Source of the DNA: Cyanobacteria bacterium UBA11153
GTDB lineage: Bacteria > Cyanobacteriota > Cyanobacteriia > Cyanobacteriales > Coleofasciculaceae
Length of the DNA: 19,979 bases
NCBI GenBank assembly: GCA_003511885.1
Contig: DOIX01000196.1
Span: 2,804 to 22,782 of the forward strand
Direction of reading: 5' to 3'
The position numbers and the translations under genes were made by a program. Of this stretch, positions 1 through 7,300 are shown one piece after another. The notes below the pieces were generated by a model. The model was not told where the DNA came from. It saw only the letters and a list, made by a program, of their open reading frames with translations, and did not search any database. Within the stretch, counting starts at the first letter, position 1, and every line of letters begins with the position of its first letter.

Positions 1-24
1 TTCCTCAAACCCTTGATTAGACAT
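1..24 (-). CDS. Possible 5' end of a leftward gene (partial)
   Basis: On the minus strand an ATG at 24-22 opens eight codons (MSNQGFEE) that run off the window edge without a stop. A purine-rich AGAGGA ribosome-binding sequence lies at 30-35, five bases before the ATG, which is good spacing. The gene would follow pyruvate kinase in the same direction, with only about 40 bases between them. Nothing can be said about function from eight codons, and a chance ATG cannot be excluded. Confidence 0.4.
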
Positions 25-66
25 CTTTTTCCTCTAGCCCCTAGCCCCTTCCCCCTTGCTATAAGA

Positions 67-1512
67 TCAAGCCGTAATTGGTTGTCCAATAGTATGAACT
101 TTAATTAAACTAGTAGTACCTGACTTACCAATCGGAACGCCAGAAGTAATCACTACTTTATCTCCATATTCTGCCAACTCCATTTCCAGAGCAGCATTGA
201 TCACATTTGTCAACATTTCTTCCGCCGTCTTGACTGCGGGAATAAGATAAGGTTGTACTCCCCAAGATATTGCCAATTGATGATAGGTAGTTTTTTCCGG
301 TGTAAAAGCAATAATGGGTGTTTTTGGACGATATTTAGATATAAGTCGTGCTGCACCTCCGGATGAACTATTACACATAATTCCTCGCGCTACTAACTTA
401 CTAGCAATGCGACAAGCCGCTTCAGCCACAGAATCAGTAATACTAGCATCTACTTCTGATGAAATAACCACTTTTTGGAAACCTTCTTGGAGGGATGCTT
501 CTGTGCGCAAAGCAATATTGTGCATCATTTCCACAGCAGCGATAGGATATTGTCCCACAGCAGTTTCACCAGATAACATAACTGCATCCGTACCATCTAA
601 AATTGAGTTAGCGACATCAGTAACTTCAGCACGGGTGGGATCTGGAGCGCTAATCATAGACTCCAACATTTGGGTAGCAGTAATCACAGGTTTCCCGGCT
701 TGATTGCAGCGACGAATGATTTGTTTTTGGATCATCGGCACTTCATCCAAAGGCATTTCTACACCCAAATCGCCGCGAGCAATCATAATACCATCTGCCA
801 CATTGAGAATATCTTCAAAGCTTTCTACAGCTTCCCTTTTTTCAATTTTGGCAATCACGCGAGTCTTTGCTCCTGCTGCTTCAATCATCCGCTTCACAGG
901 TTCTAAATCTTGGGCACTGCGGACAAAAGATACTGCAACAAAATCTACGCCAGATTGTAGTCCAAAACGCAAATCCATTAAGTCTTTTTCGGTAACAGAA
1001 GTGACAGGTAGGTAAGTCTCTGGCAGGTTAACACCTTTATGAGTAGAGAGAAGTCCGCCAATTTTCACTAAAGCGCGAATACTATCAGCATCTCGTCCAG
1101 TTACGATTAATTTTACCCGACCATCGTTAATGGAAATTGGTTCCCCAACCCGCACCATAGCAAAGAGTGTGGGAATTGGCAAAGGAATCTCATTAATATT
1201 GTTACCTTCCTCCTGCAAAACAAAAGTAATTTCCTCTCCAGCTTTAACTTCAATCCCTTCTGTTGGCAGGGTTCCCAAGCGAATTTTCGGGCCACAAAGA
1301 TCTTGAAGTAAGGCTAGTGGTTTATTATGTGCATAGCTAATTTCCCGCAAATTTTGAATAGTTTTGCCATGGAATTCATGGGAACCATGGGAAAAGTTTA
1401 ACCGAGCAACATTCATCCCCGCTTCCACTAATGTTTCGAGGTTTTCTCGTGCTGCTGTAGCTGGCCCAATAGTGCAGATGATTTTAGTACGACGCATAGA
1501 GTAGTTTGGCAT
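67..1512 (-). CDS. pyk: Pyruvate kinase
   Basis: This cytoplasmic glycolytic enzyme transfers phosphate from phosphoenolpyruvate to ADP, giving pyruvate and ATP. The family signatures are plain. RTKIICTIGPA is at the N-terminus and ARLNFSHGS has substrate-binding Arg37, Asn39 and Ser41. The active-site stretch AKIEKREAV has Lys222 and metal ligand Glu224, followed by IARGDLGVE with Asp248 and TATQMLESM with Thr280. A C-terminal regulatory domain occupies about 355-475. The protein has 481 residues and lacks the extra C-terminal PEP-utiliser-like domain found on the longer cyanobacterial isozyme. At the position that sets potassium dependence (Glu in GPEIR enzymes) it carries Lys76 (GPKIR), a residue associated with K+-independent kinases. 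The first ATG has no clear ribosome-binding site. A second ATG five codons in, just before RRTKI, is an equally possible start. Confidence 0.97.
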   Translation of the reverse strand: MPNYSMRRTKIICTIGPATAARENLETLVEAGMNVARLNFSHGSHEFHGKTIQNLREISYAHNKPLALLQDLCGPKIRLGTLPTEGIEVKAGEEITFVLQEEGNNINEIPLPIPTLFAMVRVGEPISINDGRVKLIVTGRDADSIRALVKIGGLLSTHKGVNLPETYLPVTSVTEKDLMDLRFGLQSGVDFVAVSFVRSAQDLEPVKRMIEAAGAKTRVIAKIEKREAVESFEDILNVADGIMIARGDLGVEMPLDEVPMIQKQIIRRCNQAGKPVITATQMLESMISAPDPTRAEVTDVANSILDGTDAVMLSGETAVGQYPIAAVEMMHNIALRTEASLQEGFQKVVISSEVDASITDSVAEAACRIASKLVARGIMCNSSSGGAARLISKYRPKTPIIAFTPEKTTYHQLAISWGVQPYLIPAVKTAEEMLTNVINAALEMELAEYGDKVVITSGVPIGKSGTTSLIKVHTIGQPITA

Positions 1513-1691
1513 GATGGTATTAAAGGTAATGTTCTACACAAACCGTTAGATTTTCAGTTGATGTATTAAAACCTACAAAGCTAACATCAGCCCAACCGGA
1601 TAATTTACCCAAGTCGATGAACTTAGTAAAGTTATTCTATTTAGCCTGTTGGTAGAACATCTGTTATGAGAATAGATCGAGTTCGTTCAGG

Positions 1692-1745
1692 ATGAGCAAC
1701 CTAAAAACCGGAGAAATTGTTAAGAAACTATGGGGAAAGAATTAA
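1692..1745 (+). pseudogene. Possible relic of a type I restriction methyltransferase N-terminus
   Basis: A short open frame starts ATG at 1692 and reads MSNLKTGEIVKKLWGKN before a TAA. The pattern xxEIVxKLW resembles, from memory, the start of HsdM-type N6-adenine methyltransferases, which normally continue with a conserved NVLRDDG stretch. That continuation is absent here, and the following bases have stops in this frame. If real, it is the last trace of a deleted restriction-modification gene. With only about 16 residues the match could be chance. Confidence 0.22.
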
Positions 1746-1803
1746 ATTTAGGCTGGGTAATGACCATTAAAGTAATGTATGGCGGCTTTCTCTATCTGTA
1801 GGG

Positions 1804-1825
1804 TGCGTTACACAAAGCTAACGCA
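1804..1825. repeat. Dispersed hairpin repeat (TGCGTTA...TAACGCA)
   Basis: A perfect 7-bp inverted repeat, TGCGTTA and TAACGCA, flanks an 8-base spacer and is preceded by GTAGGG. The string GTAGGGTGCGTTA...TAACGCA resembles a dispersed palindrome common in cyanobacterial intergenic DNA (recalled, not searched). It could fold in RNA, but no gene ends nearby on the plus strand, so a terminator role is unlikely. Confidence 0.5.
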
Positions 1826-1841
1826 TCAGCTATATTATTAG

Positions 1842-1860
1842 TAACTCAAGTTGCTAGTTA
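1842..1860. repeat. Solo copy of the MITE-like terminal repeat
   Basis: The 19-mer TAACTCAAGTTGCTAGTTA matches the left end of the nested inverted repeat at 11540-11558 and the reverse complement of its right end at 11668-11686, at 17 of 19 positions in each case. No second arm is visible within the next 200 bases. This is therefore a solitary end, either a remnant of a deleted element or an independent small repeat. Confidence 0.6.
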
Positions 1861-1898
1861 TCGGCGATCGCAATTTGGCTTCCCCTCCCATCCCCCTT

Positions 1899-2099
1899 AA
1901 TCAGGCAGGGCTGTTTCATTTTCGGTTCAGAAATTGGCTCGTAGGGGAGCCGGGGGCAAGGGAGCCGGGGGAGAGAATCGTTTTTAGTCATAATTAATCC
2001 CTAATTTTATTTTAGGAAAATTTAGGAGTTGAAAATCGCGCACACTCCGCTTTCTAGCTCTCTCAAATTTTCAGAATGAAACAATCCTGCTCAATCAGG
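1899..2099. mobile_element. Degenerate insertion-element remnant or MITE bounded by imperfect inverted repeats
   Basis: The left end reads CAGGGCTGTTTCATT (1906-1920) and the right end, reverse complemented, reads CAGGATTGTTTCATT (2075-2089), matching at 13 of 15 positions. The heptamer AATCAGG lies directly outside the left end (1899-1905) and again three bases outside the right end (2093-2099), which resembles a worn target-site duplication. The roughly 155-base interior encodes nothing recognisable. It contains a 12-bp direct repeat, GGGAGCCGGGGG, at 1945-1956 and 1960-1971. The short non-coding interior suggests a MITE or an internally deleted insertion sequence; the family was not determined. 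Confidence 0.5.
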
Positions 2100-2259
2100 G
2101 GGACTATCAATCCGCTTTCTCCTTTTGGGGGTTAGGGTATGTCTTCAAACTTTAAATGTTGAGGTAGGGGGATTAGCGCCCCTAGATTGCCTCTATGTAA
2201 ATTTTATACTTTGAAGAGAAGCCCTAGCCCCTTTTATGGCATCTTGTATGGTTTGTTTG

Positions 2260-2385
2260 TTAAGTTGGTATTGAGGAGATAGTCCTTTGCTCTCTTGCAG
2301 TTTCTTCTGGCTCGTGGTTGATTAGTTTAAAGAAGATACGGAGAAATGCTTGAAATAGATTGTAGAATATGGTGTCTGTTTTCAC
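2260..2385 (-). pseudogene. N-terminal relic of a DUF2887-type (Rpn/PD-(D/E)XK-like) protein
   Basis: From a GTG at 2385 the minus strand encodes VKTDTIFYNLFQAF, then IFFKLINHEPEETA, then a TAA after 41 codons. The opening (M/V)KTDTIFYxLFQxFPxIFFELI is, from memory, the hallmark start of cyanobacterial DUF2887 proteins, which are related to the Rpn/PD-(D/E)XK nuclease and transposase group and are usually a few hundred residues long. Similarity stops after about 30 residues, so nearly all of the nuclease domain is gone. The fragment lies just downstream of the CHAT operon in a region of mobile-element debris. Confidence 0.55.
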
Positions 2386-2393
2386 GATTAAGC

Positions 2394-2422
2394 TGAGATA
2401 ATACTATTATTATTTTATCTCA
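2394..2422 (-). terminator. Hairpin downstream of the CHAT operon
   Basis: TGAGATAA (2394-2401) and TTATCTCA (2415-2422) form an 8-bp perfect inverted repeat with a 13-base AT-rich loop, starting 22 bases beyond the last stop codon of the three-gene operon. The position suits transcription termination or transcript end protection. There is no U-run after it on the minus strand, so a classic intrinsic terminator is uncertain. Confidence 0.35.
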
Positions 2423-2444
2423 AATTAATCATCATTATCTATAT

Positions 2445-3959
2445 TCAAGGTTGGCGATTACCGATTTTTTTGATTAAGCGATAAATTTTACCAATTAAAT
2501 CGATTTGAATTGCCCAAACAATTCCACCTAATGGGATAGCAAAGATAATTCCTACCAATAAGTGAAAGATTACAGGGGAGAAACTGGTAAAAAGATAATT
2601 AGGAGATTCTGGTTGAGGGGAGCTTTGAAATTGTCCTGGAAAAAGCTGAGTTAAGATGGTTTTAGCGGGTTCGTTAGCAACTTGGGAAGAAATGCCACTG
2701 ACGGCTAAACCTGTACTGGCAAAAGCAATGAATAATTCTAATCTTTCTTGGCGTTTTTGGGCTTTTGATTCGGCGGCGCGATCGCTTTCGGCTTGTTCGA
2801 TGTCTACTCTTCCTTGAATAGCAGTCATCGCCTTTTCTAGTAATCCGATTCCATGTTGAAAATAGGCTAAATCTGATTGAATTTGTTCGATGAATAGGTG
2901 GTAATCCCGATCGATAAAGTTAGATATAAAGCTGAGATTTTCTCCCGGGAGTTGGCTTTGGATATCGTTAATTTCTCTCTTGTAGTTTTGGGCGTTGGTT
3001 TCAATATTGAGGCGATAGCGGTCTAGTTCGCCGATAAACTGAGAATAGGATAGATATTTTTGCGGCAGATCTCTTAGGTATTCTTTAAATTGATTTAATT
3101 CTGATTTAGTCAGGGTTTGGTTAACGGGGAGTCCTTGGAAAATTTTATTGATATAGGGTTCGAGATCTTGATAATTTTGGTGAATTACATTAGAAACTTG
3201 ACGGCTACGCTTAAAAGCAGCAACTACTTTGTTTAAATAACAAAATAGATTAACGAATGATGAATAATGTTCGATAAATTTATCGCTGGTGTCTGCTGCA
3301 CAGAATATCCAAATTAGGATATGACCATAGTCTTTTGCTTGAGTGGGAACGCCGTATTCAAAAATAGGACTACCGAATAGCTCACCTTCTCGGTAAAATT
3401 CAGGGCAAGAGTATTGATTAGGGATAAAGTTTCTTAAGCAATTATCTGCTATTTCTCTGAGTTTCTGGCGATTTTGTGGAGATTTCCATGGCAACCACTG
3501 TTTATCTGAAGTATACCAAATTGTTAAGAGTATGGTTTGACCGAGTGAACTACCAATTTCCCTTGGCATTAAGCAGCCGGAAGGATTGAGGAGTGCTAAA
3601 AAGTCTGGGTTTAGTGGGTTTGTTTTCTTCTGATTGTCATCAAATTCGGGGCGGCGGAGGTTTAAGGAAAGGACGTAGGTATCGTGAATGCGGAGAGGAG
3701 TGGCTACTCCAGCTATGGATAAACTATTGCCATTTAGGAATACTTGACTTTGAAAGTGGAAACCAACATCATCATCGGTTTTATCTTTGAGTAAATCGAC
3801 TCGATATCCTGGTTTTTCTTCAATTTCTAGAGGTTTGGTAATTCCAAATTTTTGAGAGAGGAGGTTATTGCACTTGTCCCAGAGTAAATTGGGAGAATTA
3901 TTGTCTTTGAGATGAAAGGCAAATAAATGGACGTTGGGGGCGTAGATTTTGGCTGACAT
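2445..3959 (-). CDS. CHAT-operon membrane protein with two C-terminal membrane segments
   Basis: This 504-residue protein is not matched to a named family. Residues 1-250 look like a soluble mixed alpha/beta domain. Residues about 250-405 are strongly helical and charged, with likely coiled coil at 355-405 (QSDLAYFQHGIGLLEKAM, then an AESDRAAESKAQKRQER stretch). Two hydrophobic segments follow, roughly 408-428 (LFIAFASTGLAVSGISS) and 460-486 (VIFHLLVGIIFAIPLGGIV). They are separated by a Pro/Ser-rich loop, and the tail is basic (KIYRLIKKIGNR). No signal peptide is seen. It is the last gene of the operon, 12 bases after the 109-residue gene, with no strong ribosome-binding site of its own, so coupled translation is likely. 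A membrane-anchored partner, substrate or effector of the upstream CHAT protease is the best guess from context. A 2-TM channel-like or scaffold role is the alternative. Confidence 0.8.
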   Translation of the reverse strand: MSAKIYAPNVHLFAFHLKDNNSPNLLWDKCNNLLSQKFGITKPLEIEEKPGYRVDLLKDKTDDDVGFHFQSQVFLNGNSLSIAGVATPLRIHDTYVLSLNLRRPEFDDNQKKTNPLNPDFLALLNPSGCLMPREIGSSLGQTILLTIWYTSDKQWLPWKSPQNRQKLREIADNCLRNFIPNQYSCPEFYREGELFGSPIFEYGVPTQAKDYGHILIWIFCAADTSDKFIEHYSSFVNLFCYLNKVVAAFKRSRQVSNVIHQNYQDLEPYINKIFQGLPVNQTLTKSELNQFKEYLRDLPQKYLSYSQFIGELDRYRLNIETNAQNYKREINDIQSQLPGENLSFISNFIDRDYHLFIEQIQSDLAYFQHGIGLLEKAMTAIQGRVDIEQAESDRAAESKAQKRQERLELFIAFASTGLAVSGISSQVANEPAKTILTQLFPGQFQSSPQPESPNYLFTSFSPVIFHLLVGIIFAIPLGGIVWAIQIDLIGKIYRLIKKIGNRQP

Positions 3960-3971
3960 TCGTGCTGTGGG

Positions 3972-4301
3972 TTATGGTTTTGTTTGTCTTCGTTTGATTT
4001 CCTCTTGTACTTTTTGACTCAATTCTTGGAAGATGTTGGTAATGCGAGTTGATTGGTTGGGTTGGGATGGTGGTACTTTCTTTAGTTCGGCGCGATTGCC
4101 TTCTTCGAGGTTTTCTAGTTCATCGCGAAGGCGAGGGTGGGCGATATAAAAATTATTGAGAGTTTCTTCAGCATCATCGTCTGATTGGTTTCCCAATTGG
4201 GCTAAGATATTAGATAAGTCTTGTAAGTCTTGATTAGTCAAGAGTTCAGAGTTTGTTTCTAGCAGGGATGGTAAATAGGGAAGGAGATCGTCATCAATCA
4301 T
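3972..4301 (-). CDS. Small acidic CHAT-operon protein (unknown function)
   Basis: This 109-residue protein belongs to no family recognised here. It opens with an acidic MIDDDLLPYLPSLLE stretch and has a glutamate/aspartate-rich middle (QSDDDAEETLNNFYIAHP, then RDELENLEEGNRAELKK). It then has a Pro/Gln/Ser linker (about 75-84) and a basic amphipathic C-terminal helix ending QEEIKRRQTKP. No membrane segment or signal peptide is present. The ATG lies only four bases after the stop of the CHAT gene, and its ribosome-binding sequence AGGA sits inside the last CHAT codons, so the two are translationally coupled. Position and size suggest an adaptor, regulator or substrate of the CHAT protein. A protein with this charge pattern could equally be an unstructured inhibitor. 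Function is unknown. Confidence 0.75.
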   Translation of the reverse strand: MIDDDLLPYLPSLLETNSELLTNQDLQDLSNILAQLGNQSDDDAEETLNNFYIAHPRLRDELENLEEGNRAELKKVPPSQPNQSTRITNIFQELSQKVQEEIKRRQTKP

Positions 4302-4305
4302 AATT

Positions 4306-7300
4306 TTATTGTCCTATAGCACAGAAAGCTGCCCAGTAGTAGGGATGATGAAAAGGTTGTTCGCCAGGAGCGCGGCGATGCAGTTTTTTCTGAGTTTGTT
4401 TGGTTAGATTCTCATCTAAGTTTAAACCATTTGTCCATTCTAGTAATTCGGCTGCTGTAGCATTCCGCAGCCAGAGTTGGGCTTGGTTGAGTGCGATCGC
4501 AATTGTGGGATAGGCTTGGGGATCTTGGAGATTCTCATACAACTTAATCATTAGCAAAGCGGTAGAACAGTCGTCTACAGCCCAAAGACTGCTAACAATG
4601 CTGGGACTACCCGCATAAAGGAAACCACTAGGCAAACCAATGTACTCATCACTGATGCTGCTAAAATCAGTTAAGCCAGTTTCACAAGCTGATAAAACAA
4701 CTAAACGACATTTACGCAGATCAAGACCAAATATTTCTCCCATGTTGAGGAATTCATCAGCTAATTGTAAACCAGATTGGTCAAGGGGAGATACTACGTC
4801 AAAAGTGCCATGACATGAGAAGTGAAGACAGTGGGAAGAGTAAAGTTCATCTACATAAGTATGAGTGCAAGCTAATTTAGTTGCTTCCAGTCCAGGTAAA
4901 ACTTTGATGGGGCTAAAGTGGCGCAGAATTGCTTGAACTTCGATATCAGCATAGTCTAGGTCTTGAGTAGGGTTTTGGATTGCAAATATTTGATTGAAGT
5001 CTGGACGTTTCCGTGCTTGGCTTACTATGAGTGTCTGACAGCTAGGGGCATAGCGAACACCTCTTTTAAAGCAGTCTAGTAAACAAGGATTTGTCGGACG
5101 TTGGAGATCTTTAGTTGCTTGGTTCAGCTGCAACCAAGTTCCTTGATTAACAGGTAAAGCATGAAGCGGAAACAGATGTAAATAACGATGGGGAATAAGA
5201 ATTATTTGCTGGCAAGTGCTGGGTAGCTTGGCAATGATTTCATCTATATGGAGAATTTGGGCAAGACGTTGGAGGCGATCTGGCAATTTATTTTGCCATT
5301 GATTTCTTTGCTCTTGATCGAGATAGGTTATTAAATATTCCGTTTGCCAATTTTGTAAGTCTTCCAAGTCTTTCTGGGAAGATTCCCAAAGGATGGGTTG
5401 TAAGCTTTGGCGGGTAAAGATGAATGTGCAGAATTTCTTCCCCTGTTCTAAAATGTACCACTCAATAATGGCGGTACTATCATCCGGTAGCAATCCCCGT
5501 ATTCCTCCGAAGGGTTGAGGTTCGACTCTTTGAGTTAGGCTAAAGCCAGGGGCTATACAGTTTGCTTCTTTTAGCTTCTGATCAAATTGTTCCTTTAATT
5601 TTTTGAGCTTGGTACGATCAGGAAGATTAATTTCTTTATCTGGATTATCTACTTTAACGTCATTGTATTCTAGCCTTGCCCATCTTTCCTCATCTTCTAA
5701 AATCTTTTCTTGGTGAGAAATGGTAACTCTGAGGTGCTTGAGTTCAGTCCAGAGAGTTTCTGGAATATCACCTGTAGACACAATTTGTTGGCTACCTAGC
5801 AACTCAACTAAGGTTTGTGCTTTACTTCGTTCGGCATATTCCCAGGCTTTAGCATAGTATTCAGGTTCAGTTTTACCGATTTGCAAACAAACTTCTACTA
5901 TGCGTTGATAAACTTGAATCCATTCCTCTGCCAATTTTCGTTTAGCGTCGTCGTCAGTAGTAAATTTGCCCCGTAAAGATTCAACAGTTTCAATTGCCTC
6001 TTTGAAAGAATAGTAAGCAGGCTCCAGTTTGCCAATCTCTAAGTAAGCATGACCCAAATTAGCACAAGTCTTGATATAGTCTTTAGGAAAGGCTTGGCTA
6101 CTATGAATCTTTAAAGCTTCTTTGAAACCAAGAATTGCTTCCTTGTGATTCTCTGCTTTCTGACCTTGAACACGATGCCTGTAGGCATTAGCTAGGCTAT
6201 TTTGACACTCAGCCCATAGAAAAGGAGAAATGTCACGCTTGATAATAGCTAGGGCATTTTGATAACATTGAATTGATTTTTCCAAATTTTCATCTGGATT
6301 GATTTCACAGATATGACCAAGATCTTTATAGCAAGTACCTAGCTCGAATTGAGTCCTAGCAAAGCTATTTATATTCCTATCACGTTGAAAAATTTGAGCT
6401 GCTTTATTTAGATGTTCAATTGCTTTTTCTAAATCTTTTATTATCTGTTCTAGACTTGAACCTTCACGGGCTTTGAACAAACGTTTGTAGGCAATACCTA
6501 AATTGCCTTGAGTTTCTGCCCAGTCATGTGAATAATTTTCTCGATTGAAAATTATTAATGATCTTTGATAAAAATCAATAGCTAACTCTATATTGGCTTG
6601 TCTATTGCCTCGAATACGTTCGTCATAAACAGCAGCTAAATTCTTGAGAGTCAATGCCCATTCGTAGGGGTACTCTTTTTGAGTGCGAATTTGCAATGCT
6701 GCATTCAAGCGTTCGATCGCTGATTCTATATTTTCAGCTTTGTTCCCTTTGACGCGATCGCTATAGCCAACACCTAGATTATGTTGAATATGCGCCCATT
6801 TATCAGGATTTTCCTGACGGGTGTAAATTTCTCCTGCTTCTTTTAGGCATTGGATCGCCCTTTCAAAATCTTCTGCTTTGTCTCGGTGTCCCAGTAAGCC
6901 TAAACTGTAATAAGCTTCTGACAGGTTAATTTGGGTATCAGCCCACTCCTGTGGAAAGGTAGCACGTTGACGAACCTTGAGTGCTTCTTGATAGTGCTTA
7001 ATAGCTTGGTTTAAATTTTCAAGAGAGTTACCTTGGCGTTTCTGGTAAGCATTACCCATGTTCATTTGCACCATAGCCCACTTTTCACGATGGGTTTCAG
7101 ATTTAAAGACGGATAAAGCTTGTTCATAAGCAGAGATCGCTGTTTCTATATTATCTGCTGTTCCTCCCTTGAGTCTTTCAAAGTAGCCTATACCTAAGCG
7201 ATTTTGCAGCGATGCCCAGGCTTCTGTTCGTGGATTAGGTTGATAACGTTCTAAGGCAGTTTGGTAAGTAGCAAGGGCTTTTTCCATGTTTTCAGCGCGA

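Noticed and set aside
2104..2259. Further coding sequence downstream of the DUF2887 relic (alternate frame reading QKKLQESKGLSPQYQLNK)
   Set aside because: The frame looks mildly protein-like, but it is short, has no start and matches no family I recognise.
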